Shown: one piece after another, positions 7,887-16,660 of the stretch | Layout: every line of letters starts with the position of its first letter | Numbering within the stretch: the stretch's first letter is position 1 | NCBI GenBank assembly: GCA_938040055.1 | Contig: CALHWY010000012.1 | Location: 186,001 to 250,000 of the forward strand | Reading direction: 5' to 3' | Origin: an uncultured Endomicrobiia bacterium | GTDB lineage: Bacteria; Elusimicrobiota; Endomicrobiia; Endomicrobiales; Endomicrobiaceae | DNA length: 64,000 nucleotides | Notes under the pieces: generated by a model | What the model saw: only the letters and a program-made list of their open reading frames with translations | Told to the model about the DNA's origin: nothing | The model's database searches: none | Made by a program: the position numbers and the translations under genes

Positions 7887-9164
7887 ATGAACTATTTAAT
7901 AGAGACTATCGGATGCCAGATGAATGTTTGCGATTCGGATTTTCTGGGGTCTGCTCTTTCATCATACGGAGCATCGAAAGTCGGCGCATTAGCGGACGCG
8001 GATATCATTATTCTTAATACCTGCGCCGTGCGCGCGCAGGCGGAACAGAAAGCTTTTTCTTTTTTAGGGCGCGTGGAGGATTTTAAAAGAGAAAAAAAAC
8101 CGGCTCTTAAAGTAATTGTGGCCGGCTGTATGGCCGAAAGGCTGGGAAACGGGATCCGTAAAAGATTTCGCTGCGTCGATCTTATTATCGGCGCGAAAGA
8201 CATAGACTCGGCGGCCTTTAAAATAATGGATTTATGCGGCATTGCCAAAGACAAAAAAAAGGAAAAGACGGAAACAAAATCCGATATTATACGCTATCTT
8301 ACAATCATGCGCGGATGCGATAATTACTGTTCTTACTGCATAGTGCCTTTTGTAAGGGGAAAAGAGACCAGCCTTGACTATAAAGCCATTCTCAGGGATT
8401 GTTCCGTTATGGCGGAAAACGGCGCGAAAGAAATAATGCTGCTGGGGCAAAACGTAAATTCTTACAGCTGCGGCGGAATTGATTTCGCTTCTCTTATACA
8501 AAAAGTCGCCGCTATAGAAAAAATAGAAAGAATAAGATTTATGACCAGCCATCCCAAAGACCTCAGCGACCGGCTGATAGATACGATGGCCGGCGAACCG
8601 AAAGTATGCTCCCATATACATCTTCCCATGCAGTCGGCTTCGGACAATATTTTGAAAGCGATGAACAGAAAATATACTTACAGACGCTATTTGGAGCTTG
8701 TGGAAAAACTCAGAAATAAAATACCCGGCGTCAACATAACTACCGATATAATAGTAGGCTTTCCCGGGGAAACCGAAGAGGATTTTAAGGCTTCCCTGAA
8801 AGCCGTCGGAGACATAAGATTCGGCGGGCTTTACGTTTTCCGCTATTCGCCCAGGCCGGGCACTAAGGCGGCCTCCATGACCGACGACGTGCCTTTTGAG
8901 GAAAAGAAAAGGCGGCATGCTTTAATACTCGAACTGTCAAATACGATATCGGCCGAGATAGTATCGAGCTATGCCGGCACCGTCCAGCAGGTGCTGGCAG
9001 AGAAATACGATAACGGAATTCTGGAGGCCAGAACAAGAAGCGCCAGGAAAGTTTTTATCAAAGGCGGCAGACAGTATTTGGGAAAAACAATAGACGTTTT
9101 TGTCAGGGAAGCAAAAATAAATTCACTTTTCGGCGATATATATGGCAAAGATCAAAAAGCGTAA
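7887..9164 (+). CDS. miaB: tRNA-2-methylthio-N6-dimethylallyladenosine synthase
   Basis: A 425-residue radical-SAM methylthiotransferase that adds the 2-methylthio group to i6A37 of tRNA. The N-terminal UPF0004 domain carries its three cluster cysteines (TIGCQMNVCDSD, LNTCAVR, VAGCMAER). The radical-SAM motif is GCDNYCSYCIVPF. The C terminus from about 360 is a TRAM domain. The substrate partner enzyme, MiaA, is encoded 6 kb downstream. The gene starts an operon with slt, mutS, pilZ and mutL through overlaps of 23 and 4 bases. The promoter appears to be leaderless. Confidence 0.95.
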   Translation: MNYLIETIGCQMNVCDSDFLGSALSSYGASKVGALADADIIILNTCAVRAQAEQKAFSFLGRVEDFKREKKPALKVIVAGCMAERLGNGIRKRFRCVDLIIGAKDIDSAAFKIMDLCGIAKDKKKEKTETKSDIIRYLTIMRGCDNYCSYCIVPFVRGKETSLDYKAILRDCSVMAENGAKEIMLLGQNVNSYSCGGIDFASLIQKVAAIEKIERIRFMTSHPKDLSDRLIDTMAGEPKVCSHIHLPMQSASDNILKAMNRKYTYRRYLELVEKLRNKIPGVNITTDIIVGFPGETEEDFKASLKAVGDIRFGGLYVFRYSPRPGTKAASMTDDVPFEEKKRRHALILELSNTISAEIVSSYAGTVQQVLAEKYDNGILEARTRSARKVFIKGGRQYLGKTIDVFVREAKINSLFGDIYGKDQKA

Positions 9165-9735
9165 AAATAAAAATCTTCCTTTTCTGCTTTTGCTTCTTAT
9201 ATTAACGGTTTGCGTTTTTATATACGGGCTTAAGCATATAGGACTTTTCGCCAGGGGAGCTTTTGACGACGAAATAAATGCCGCCGGCGTGATGTTCGGG
9301 GTTGATCCTCTTCTTGTCGAAGCCGTGATAAAAAGGGAGTCGAATATGAATCCGGACGCCGTGTCGAACAAAGGCGCGGTGGGGCTTATGCAGATAATGC
9401 CCAAAACCGCCGGGGAAATCTCCGGGCAGATAGCTTTTCCGGGCTATAGCGAAGACAGCCTTAAAGATCCCGCCGTCAACACGGTCTTCGGGACTTTTTA
9501 TCTGGCAAAACTTCTGGCATATTACGACAATAATCTTATTCTTGCTCTGGCCGCTTATAATGCGGGCATAGGAAATGTCGACAAGTGGATAGCGCGCGAT
9601 AAAGAGATTGCAAAAAAAATCTCCAGAATACCTTTCAAAGAGACGAAAAGGCATGTGAGAGCCATTATAATAACGTATAACTTTTATAAAGGAGCGGAAA
9701 AATTAAAAACAGTTCTCAAGATCAGGAAAAAATGA
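9142..9735 (+). CDS. Membrane-anchored lytic transglycosylase (SLT domain)
   Basis: A 197-residue peptidoglycan-cleaving enzyme. A basic N terminus and one transmembrane segment (13-31) anchor it in the inner membrane, with the catalytic domain periplasmic. The SLT fold is shown by IKRESNMNP (catalytic Glu66), GLMQIMPKTA and ALAAYNAGIGNVDKW. It is shorter than Slt70 and resembles small MltE/YjbJ-like forms. Its start lies 23 bases inside miaB and its stop overlaps the mutS ATG as ATGA, so translation is coupled across the operon. No functional link to mismatch repair is implied. Confidence 0.9.
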   Translation: MAKIKKRKNKNLPFLLLLLILTVCVFIYGLKHIGLFARGAFDDEINAAGVMFGVDPLLVEAVIKRESNMNPDAVSNKGAVGLMQIMPKTAGEISGQIAFPGYSEDSLKDPAVNTVFGTFYLAKLLAYYDNNLILALAAYNAGIGNVDKWIARDKEIAKKISRIPFKETKRHVRAIIITYNFYKGAEKLKTVLKIRKK

Positions 9736-12278
9736 CTCCTTTAATGCGGCAGTACCGGGAAATAAAAGAAAAATACTGCGGGATGATATTGTTTTTCCGG
9801 CTGGGCGACTTTTATGAAATGTTCGCGGACGACGCCGTCAAAGCCGCGCCCGTTATGGAAGTCGTTCTTACGCACAGGGCGGGCACGCCTATGTGCGGGG
9901 TGCCTTATCATTCCGCCAGTTCATATATAAGAAAGCTTATAAATAAAGGCTTTAAAGTCGCCGTCTGCGAACAGCTTGAAGAGCCCGGCGCTTCAAAAGG
10001 GATAGTAAAACGCGGCGTTACCAGAGTCATAACTCCCGGAACGGTGCTTGAAGATATTTTGCTTCAGGCAAAGGAAAACAATTATCTTATGTCGTTTTGT
10101 TTTGACGAACAGTCCATGGCGGGTGCTTTCGCTGCGGCGGACATATCCACCGGAGAATTTTTTGTTTCCGAATGTTCTCCCGAAACTTTTGAAGCGGAAA
10201 TATCGAAGTATAGGCCGGGGGAAATAATAATTCCGTCCGAAAATCTTTTAAACGGCAGGTTGTCCCGTTACGCCCGGGGGCTGAAAATACCGGTTAGCGA
10301 AACGGAAGACGGATATTTCGATTTTTTGTCGTCCTGCGAGATAATACGAAAAACTTTCGGCGCGCATGCCGCAAAATCGTTCGGGCTTAACAAAAAAGAG
10401 ATTGTTTCGGTTTGCGGGGCGGTTATAAAGTATGCGGAACAAACCCAGCCCGGCGCCGCGGCCGTTTTTTCGTCGGTCAATTATATGCGCAATACGGATT
10501 TTATGTATCTCGACGGCGTGGCGGTGCGCAATCTTGAGCTTCTTTCCTCTATGGCCGACGGCAAAACGGAAAATTCCCTGCTGTCGGTCATGGACTCGAC
10601 AAAAACGCCTATGGGCGCAAGAATGCTCAGACAGTGGCTTATAAAACCGCTTATAGACATAAACAAAATACGCGCGAGGCAGGACAATGTCGCTTTTTTC
10701 ATTGAGGACGGCATCGCGAGGAAAGAAATAAGGGAAAAATTAAAAAGCGTTTCCGATATTGAAAGAATAGCCGCGAGAATTTCCTGCGGTTCCGCAAATC
10801 CCAGGGATATTTCCGCTTTGAAACAGTCTTTGTCGGTAATAAACGAAATAGCCGACGCATTGCAGGAAAACGCGGCGCCGGAATTGCGGAAAGAAAAAAA
10901 CTCGCAAATAATAAAGAAGATTTCCGGCGTTCTTGAGGATGATCCGCCCGTTTCGCTGAAAGACGGAAACGTAATAAAAAACGGAGTCAACGCGGAACTC
11001 GACGAATTGCGCAGGCTTTCGAGGGACGCAAAAACATATATTTCGGAACTTGAAGCAAAGGAAAGACGGCTATGCGGCATCAACAATCTTAAAGTCGGCT
11101 ATACTTCCGTTTTCGGATACTATATTGAAATATCAAAGGCCAATATCGGGCTTGCCCCGAAACATTATATAAGGAAACAAACTCTCGCCAATTGCGAAAG
11201 ATACATAACCGAAGAACTTAAAAATCTGGAAGCGAAAATACTGTCTTCCCAGGAAAAAACGCTCAGGCTTGAGAACGAGCTTTTCAATATTTTAAGGCAG
11301 GAACTGTCTTCGTTTACCGAAGATATTTTAAAGACTTCGCAGGCGGCGGCCGAAATCGACATTTTCTGCGCTTTCGCCCGGAACGCTCTTGATTATAATT
11401 ACGCACGTCCCGGGATAAATGAAGGGTTCGATCTCAATATCGAGCAGGGCCGTCATCCGGTTGTGGAACGCATACTCAAAGCGGGGGAATTCGTCGCAAA
11501 TGACATAGATTTTAAATGCGAGAGTTCAAGGATAATGATACTGACCGGGCCTAATATGTCCGGAAAATCCACTTATCTGAGGCAAAACGCCCTTATAACG
11601 ATAATGGCGCAGACGGGTTCTTATGTGCCGGCGCTTTCGGCCGATATAGGAATAGTCGACAGAATATTTACAAGAATAGGCGCCGGAGACAATCTGGCCG
11701 GCGGAGAATCCACTTTTATGGTTGAAATGAGCGAAACCGCAAACATATTAAACCGGTATACGCGGCGCAGTCTGATAATACTTGACGAAGTCGGGAGAGG
11801 AACTTCGACTTACGACGGAATGTCTATAGCCTGGGCCATAATAGAATATTTCGCCGACCGAAAACGGGCGGCCAATTCCGGAGCAAAAATTTTGTTCGCC
11901 ACTCATTATTTCGAACTTACCGGGCTTTCCCGGGAACTTGCGGGAGTGGTCAACTGCAGCGTTGACGTAAAAGAATGGAACGGAGACGTTATATTTCTCC
12001 ATAAAATCAAGGAAGGAAGCGCCGACAGATCTTACGGAATACATGTCGCAAAAATAGCCGGCATTCCCGTCAAAGTGACCGAAAGAGCCGGACAGGTTCT
12101 CAAAGAGCTTGAAAAAAAACAGGCCGAGTCTTCCAAAATCGGCGAAAGTTCCCAGATAGAGTTTTTCTCTGTAACGGAGCCTCAAATTTTGATAGAATTA
12201 AACAAATTGAATATTGAAAGCATAAGTCCTCTTGAAGCGTTCAAAATTCTGAGCGAATGGAAAGAAAAATACGGATAA
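9732..12278 (+). CDS. mutS: DNA mismatch repair ATPase MutS
   Basis: An 848-residue full-length MutS that recognises mismatches and recruits MutL. The N-terminal mismatch-binding domain carries the Phe-x-Glu motif in GDFYEMF. The C-terminal ABC ATPase has Walker A GPNMSGKST near residue 606, the STFMVEM signature, Walker B LIILDEVGRGTS and the ATHYFEL switch. A helix-turn-helix tail (SPLEAFKILSEWKEKY) ends it. It overlaps the preceding transglycosylase by four bases and is followed by a PilZ gene and mutL. Confidence 0.97.
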   Translation: MTPLMRQYREIKEKYCGMILFFRLGDFYEMFADDAVKAAPVMEVVLTHRAGTPMCGVPYHSASSYIRKLINKGFKVAVCEQLEEPGASKGIVKRGVTRVITPGTVLEDILLQAKENNYLMSFCFDEQSMAGAFAAADISTGEFFVSECSPETFEAEISKYRPGEIIIPSENLLNGRLSRYARGLKIPVSETEDGYFDFLSSCEIIRKTFGAHAAKSFGLNKKEIVSVCGAVIKYAEQTQPGAAAVFSSVNYMRNTDFMYLDGVAVRNLELLSSMADGKTENSLLSVMDSTKTPMGARMLRQWLIKPLIDINKIRARQDNVAFFIEDGIARKEIREKLKSVSDIERIAARISCGSANPRDISALKQSLSVINEIADALQENAAPELRKEKNSQIIKKISGVLEDDPPVSLKDGNVIKNGVNAELDELRRLSRDAKTYISELEAKERRLCGINNLKVGYTSVFGYYIEISKANIGLAPKHYIRKQTLANCERYITEELKNLEAKILSSQEKTLRLENELFNILRQELSSFTEDILKTSQAAAEIDIFCAFARNALDYNYARPGINEGFDLNIEQGRHPVVERILKAGEFVANDIDFKCESSRIMILTGPNMSGKSTYLRQNALITIMAQTGSYVPALSADIGIVDRIFTRIGAGDNLAGGESTFMVEMSETANILNRYTRRSLIILDEVGRGTSTYDGMSIAWAIIEYFADRKRAANSGAKILFATHYFELTGLSRELAGVVNCSVDVKEWNGDVIFLHKIKEGSADRSYGIHVAKIAGIPVKVTERAGQVLKELEKKQAESSKIGESSQIEFFSVTEPQILIELNKLNIESISPLEAFKILSEWKEKYG

Positions 12279-12368
12279 ATTTTGCCGCGGCCGGATATAT
12301 AAACGGTGAAAAAGGCGCAAAGCGGTTTATCCGGCGGATTTAAAAAAATAAAAAAACGGAGAGCGGAA

Positions 12369-12797
12369 ATGGCGGAAAAAAGAAAAAACCGTAGAATGCC
12401 CGTTATCAAACAGTTCGGCGAGCCCGTTATGATGCGGATTGAAGGCAAATCGGTTCCGGGGGTGATTCTGGATCTGTCGGCGGACGGAGTTTCAATGATA
12501 ACTTATGCCCGCATTCCCGCGGGTTCCGAAGTCTGCATGACTATAGACATCGCCGATATCAAGACAAAGCCCATGCACGGAAAAGTCATATGGTCAATGC
12601 CCAAAGGAGATATGTGGCGCATGGGCATTTTTATAGACAAAATAGACTCTCTGGACGCCAAGCGCATCAACAGAATGGCCATAGATTTCAATGACTGCGA
12701 AAATAAAATATTTCTGGGAGTGCCGGACGTCTGCTTTGAAAAATGTTCTTATTGCCATTTATGCGAAAAACCGCAGAAGATAAAAATATGCCTATAA
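12369..12797 (+). CDS. PilZ-domain protein with C-terminal cysteine cluster
   Basis: A 142-residue protein with one PilZ domain, the family that binds cyclic di-GMP. The N-terminal arginine motif (RKNRRMP) and the LDLSADGVSM box (D-x-S-x-x-G) correspond to the two binding motifs. After the domain come four cysteines spaced C-x3-C-x2-C-x2-C (CFEKCSYCHLC), which could hold a metal. I chose ATG 12369 because GGAG lies six bases before it; a GTG 63 bases upstream is possible. It lies between mutS and mutL and overlaps mutL by ten bases. Its role there is unknown. Confidence 0.8.
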   Translation: MAEKRKNRRMPVIKQFGEPVMMRIEGKSVPGVILDLSADGVSMITYARIPAGSEVCMTIDIADIKTKPMHGKVIWSMPKGDMWRMGIFIDKIDSLDAKRINRMAIDFNDCENKIFLGVPDVCFEKCSYCHLCEKPQKIKICL

Positions 12798-14572
12798 ACA
12801 TACTCTCACAGGAAACGATAAATAAAATAGCGGCGGGCGAAGTTGTTGAGCGTCCGCTTAATGTCGTTAAAGAGCTGGTGGAGAATTCTCTTGACGCCTG
12901 CGCTTCATGCGTGACGGCGGAAATCGTCCGGGCGGGTAAAAAACTTATAAGAGTTTCGGATAACGGTTTTGGAATGGACAAAAAAGACCTGGAACTTTCG
13001 ATACTGCGCCATGCGACAAGCAAAATAGAGGATTTTAACGATCTGTCGCATATAAATTCGCTCGGGTTCCGGGGCGAAGCGCTCTCTTCGATAGCGGCCG
13101 TTTCCGTTTTTGAAATAAAAACAAGAAAACGCGGGGAAAGCTCCGGCTGGAAGCTGTCCGCCGAAGGCGGAAAAAATATCAAAATATCGCCTTGGGCGGG
13201 AGCGGAAGGCACGATCACGGAAGTAAGGGATCTTTTTTTTAATACTCCGGCAAGACATAAATTCCTAAAAAGCGACGCCACAGAAAAATCAAGAATAATC
13301 GCTTCCGTGGAAGAAACCGCTCTGGCAAACGCGGACGCGGCGTTTAAGCTTATTTCGGAAAACAAGACGGTTATTTCATCTCCGGTTGCGGGAAAGAAAA
13401 CCGAAAGAATATCGGATATTTTCGGAAATAATTTTGCTTCCGTCCTTAAAAACGCGAAAATAGAACATCCGAAAGCTTTTTTCGACATTTATTTTACGGG
13501 AAGAGACGATTCCCAGGCAAACAGGAAATACCAGCATCTTTTCGTAAATTCAAGACCGGTCAATATCCCCAAATTTCTTATGCATTCGATATATCAGGCT
13601 TACAGGGAATCCATACCGCATGACAGGCATCCGGGAATTTTAATATACATAACGATAGATCCTTCGGACATAGACGTTAACATTCATCCTGCAAAAAAAG
13701 AAGTTAAATTCGCCGCTGAAGGCGAAATTTACGATTTGGTTTTTAAGGCTCTAAAAAACGCTTTGACGGCGCATTCGCATCCGGTAATCAATCTCGGCGC
13801 AAAAATAGAAGAGTTTAAAATGCCTCAGTCTCGGGACGTCAGCCGCCCGCTTAATATTGACGCCGCAGGAAAAGAGAGGGCTCAAAGAAATTTTATCACC
13901 GAACCGAAACCGCATTATGCCCCGGAAAAACGAACCTATGATATCGGGCGATATGTAAATGTTTACGGAAAGCAGCAGGAATTAAAAAGCGGCGGTTTTG
14001 ACGATACCGTAAAAGTGTTCGGGCAGATATTCGGCACGTATATACTGGCGCAAAAAGACGGGGACTTTTATATTTTTGACCAGCATGCGGCCGCGGAACG
14101 CGTAAGATATGAAAATTATCTGACCCAGTCCGGAAACCGCAGTATTAAGCTGCAACAGATGCTGATTCCCGAAAACTTTGAATTGAGTCCAAGCCTTTCG
14201 GCGCTCTTGAAAGCGAATCTCGATCTTTTTAACGAACTGGGAATAATTATCGGAGAGTTCGGGACAAATTCTTTCAGGATAACGGCATATCCGGCATTGC
14301 TGGGCAATGTTTCGGTCGAATATATAGTAAAATCCGTCATTGACGAGCTTGAGGTTGAAAAAAACATTGAAATAGAGAAAAAGAGAGACAAAATAATACG
14401 TTCGGCCTGCAGGGCAAGCATAAAGGCGGGCGATAATGTTTCCGAAAGCGAAGCAAAAAAACTTGTTAACGATCTTTTCAAATGCGCCCATCCTTTTACC
14501 TGTCCTCACGGCAGGCCTACGGCATACAGAATATCGTTAAACGAGCTTGAAAAGTTCTTTAAAAGAAAATAA
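12788..14572 (+). CDS. mutL: DNA mismatch repair protein MutL (endonuclease type)
   Basis: A 594-residue MutL. The N-terminal GHKL ATPase is complete: ELVENSLDA, RVSDNGFGM, HATSKI, GFRGEALSSI. The C-terminal domain has DQHAAAERVRYE near residue 430, matching the DQHA-x2-E-x4-E metal site of nicking MutL proteins, and a CPHGRPT motif near the end. It should therefore nick DNA itself, as in bacteria without MutH. ATG 12788 gives the standard start PINILSQETINKIAAGEVVERP; an upstream frame of 15 codons is ignored. It ends the miaB operon. Confidence 0.96.
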   Translation: MPINILSQETINKIAAGEVVERPLNVVKELVENSLDACASCVTAEIVRAGKKLIRVSDNGFGMDKKDLELSILRHATSKIEDFNDLSHINSLGFRGEALSSIAAVSVFEIKTRKRGESSGWKLSAEGGKNIKISPWAGAEGTITEVRDLFFNTPARHKFLKSDATEKSRIIASVEETALANADAAFKLISENKTVISSPVAGKKTERISDIFGNNFASVLKNAKIEHPKAFFDIYFTGRDDSQANRKYQHLFVNSRPVNIPKFLMHSIYQAYRESIPHDRHPGILIYITIDPSDIDVNIHPAKKEVKFAAEGEIYDLVFKALKNALTAHSHPVINLGAKIEEFKMPQSRDVSRPLNIDAAGKERAQRNFITEPKPHYAPEKRTYDIGRYVNVYGKQQELKSGGFDDTVKVFGQIFGTYILAQKDGDFYIFDQHAAAERVRYENYLTQSGNRSIKLQQMLIPENFELSPSLSALLKANLDLFNELGIIIGEFGTNSFRITAYPALLGNVSVEYIVKSVIDELEVEKNIEIEKKRDKIIRSACRASIKAGDNVSESEAKKLVNDLFKCAHPFTCPHGRPTAYRISLNELEKFFKRK

Positions 14573-15163
14573 AAACCCGGCCGTACAAACTTTTGCCTTC
14601 AAAAGCGTAAAAAATACGGAAGCCTCTGTCTTTCCGCTTTTATAAAAAAGCGCCAAATCTCTGCGCAAAAAAAATTCCGGCTTTCGGCGCGGATTTTCTT
14701 GCGCAGAAAATGAAAAAGGCTTGTGTGAGCTAAAAACCGTTATGCAAATTTTTTTCGGGACGCAAAAAACAGACTGAAAGGAAAATTCCGCGGGTTTAAA
14801 ATTTATTGAAAAGTAAATATTATGTATGGCGAATTATGCCGGTTTTAATATTTAAAAGACTTCATATGCCGGAAATAAATCCGTCGCGGAAAACGCCGGC
14901 ATTAATTTTTTTAATTTTCATAAAAAACGCCGCATTAAATCCGCCCGCACAAAAAAAACGCTTTTTATAAATGCCCGCGGAAGCGGTCTAAACCAAAAGC
15001 GTTTTTTGGAATTTATGAATTTTACGGCAGACGGATATTTTAAAGATAATGATGCCCTGCGGAAGCCGGATTTTTTTATGCGTTTCTTCCGGTTTCAACC
15101 GCTTGTAATATAAGCGGGCGAGAATGCCGCCAGCGGAGACTGCTTTTAAATAATAAACGTAAA
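14573..15163. other. Gene-free stretch with inverted repeats
   Basis: These 590 bases between mutL and miaA contain no convincing frame. TCTGCGCAA at 14660-14668 and TTGCGCAGA at 14699-14707 form a 9-bp stem with a 30-base loop. AAAACGCTTTTT near 14956 and AAAAGCGTTTTTT near 14995 form another stem, ending in a T-run, that could terminate mutL transcription. ATGCCGG half-sites recur. No RNA gene recognised. Confidence 0.45.
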
Positions 15164-16018
15164 ATGAAAAAAATAATAATCATATCAGGCCCGACAGCCT
15201 GCGGGAAAACCGAGAAGGCCGTGGAAATATGCAAAAAAGAAAACGGCGAAATAATATCATGCGATTCAAGACAGGTTTATAAATATCTTGATATAGGCAC
15301 GAATAAAGAAGGTTTTCTTATGGAAAACGGGCTTAGGGAAACCGGCGGCATATTTCAGCATCTTACCGACATTATAGAGCCTGATAAAAGCTACAGCGCA
15401 GCCGATTTCGTAAAAGACGCCGGCAGAGCCGTGGACGAAATAACGGCTAAGGGAAAACTTCCGGTAGTAACGGGCGGAACGGGGCTTTATATAAAAGCTT
15501 TGCTTTACGGCTTAGACGAAATGCCTAAAGCCGACGCGCAATTTAGAGAAAAGCTGAAAGGTTTGTCCGCCGGAGAATTATACCGAAGGCTTGTGTCTCT
15601 TGACCCCGAAGCGGCGCACAAAAATCAAAACAATCCGCAAAGGCTTTTAAGGGCTTTGGAAGTAAATGCTCTTTCCGGAAAAACGATGGCCGAACATTTT
15701 AACCCCAAAAAGCCTAAATATGATTTTATTCATTACAGCATAGCGGCCGAGAACAAAAAGCTTTATGAAAAAATAAACAAACGCTGCAAAGAAATGATAG
15801 ATAAAGGCATGATAGAAGAAACAAAAAAAGTTCTTGAAACGGGATTTGCGAAAAACTGCCCGGGCCTGAGCGGCATAGGATACAGGCATATTGTGCGCTA
15901 TCTGGACAATGAAATATCAAAAGAGATTTTGCTTGAAGAGTTTTCAAAAGACACCAGACATTATGCCAAAAGGCAAAACACATGGTTTCGCGCCCAGCCG
16001 GATATACATTTTATATAA
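15164..16018 (+). CDS. miaA: tRNA dimethylallyltransferase
   Basis: A 284-residue enzyme that prenylates adenosine 37 of tRNA, making the i6A substrate for MiaB. The P-loop GPTACGKT (9-16), the SCDSRQVYKYLDIGTNK segment, VVTGGTGLYIKALLYG and the C-terminal GIGYRHIVRYL and R-x-YAKRQNTWFR are all present. It is slightly shorter than the usual 300 residues. No Shine-Dalgarno sequence is obvious before the ATG. It is separated from miaB by the mismatch-repair genes. Confidence 0.95.
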   Translation: MKKIIIISGPTACGKTEKAVEICKKENGEIISCDSRQVYKYLDIGTNKEGFLMENGLRETGGIFQHLTDIIEPDKSYSAADFVKDAGRAVDEITAKGKLPVVTGGTGLYIKALLYGLDEMPKADAQFREKLKGLSAGELYRRLVSLDPEAAHKNQNNPQRLLRALEVNALSGKTMAEHFNPKKPKYDFIHYSIAAENKKLYEKINKRCKEMIDKGMIEETKKVLETGFAKNCPGLSGIGYRHIVRYLDNEISKEILLEEFSKDTRHYAKRQNTWFRAQPDIHFI

Positions 16019-16128
16019 AAGCCTTGCCGGAGTTTTTTCGTTAAATCCGTCTGCAGAATCCGGCGCTTTCGATAAAAGAAGCATCGCCTCGATTATTTGT
16101 TGAAATTTTAATATAACGGAGTTCAGTT

Positions 16129-16317
16129 ATGCCTTTAAACCCGAAACGGATTGACGGAAACCGGAACGAAGGGCATGTTCTTGATAATCATATAATCGAA
16201 AGTAAATATTCAGGCGCAGATGCATACGGTTATGATATGTATAAAAATACGCGATCAAAGCTTGGCGAACTTCTTTATTTTTTTAAACATAAAAACAAAC
16301 ATGATAAATTAAAATAA
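16129..16317 (+). pseudogene. Orphan N-terminal fragment resembling ComF-like phosphoribosyltransferases
   Basis: A 62-codon frame with a good RBS (CGGAG, eight bases from ATG). The pattern G-x-x-LD-H-x-x-x-S-x-x-x-G-x-x-x-x-G, then TRSKLGELLYFFKHKNKHDK, resembles the opening of a group of phosphoribosyltransferase-like proteins whose full length is over 200 residues (remembered pattern, not searched). The catalytic parts are missing. The bases after the stop stay open in another frame to about 16499, but without a start or recognisable motif. Likely a truncated relic, or a short stand-alone protein. Confidence 0.35.
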
Positions 16318-16660
16318 AAAATCGTTTATTTACTTTGTTCCCGCGCATAAATTTATATGTGTTCATAATTTTAAAACCTTTGAAAATTTTATATCGGCTC
16401 TTGCCGCCGGGACAAAAACGATATACGAAAAATTGACAAGGAATAAATTATTTGCATCCGGAGAGCAACTGCATTTTTTTAATAATGAGCTGATATAGGC
16501 GTTTTTATGATTTGTAATATCTCCCGCGGTTCAGCCGCTATTACCGGAAACCATAAATTTCCATACAGCCTGCAGCAGCGGCCGGCGCAGGGCTCTTTGC
16601 CGCGCCGGAATCTTTTTCCGGACGGGGCGGAGAAACGATAAAATCTTCACCGAAAAAAAT
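16318..16660. other. Gene-free stretch before murJ
   Basis: AT-rich at first, then GC-rich. It includes the open but start-less frame described with the preceding fragment. A TAAAAT just before murJ may be its -10 box; murJ lacks a Shine-Dalgarno sequence. Nothing else recognised. Confidence 0.4.

Noticed and set aside
11420..11440. GGTTCGATCTC resembling a tRNA T-loop
   Set aside because: It is inside mutS, and no acceptor or anticodon stem can be formed around it. No tRNA was found in the window.
16319..16499. Open frame after the orphan phosphoribosyltransferase-like fragment, considered as its frameshifted remainder
   Set aside because: It has no start codon and none of the phosphoribosyltransferase motifs (no diphosphate-binding acidic loop), so a link is unsupported.
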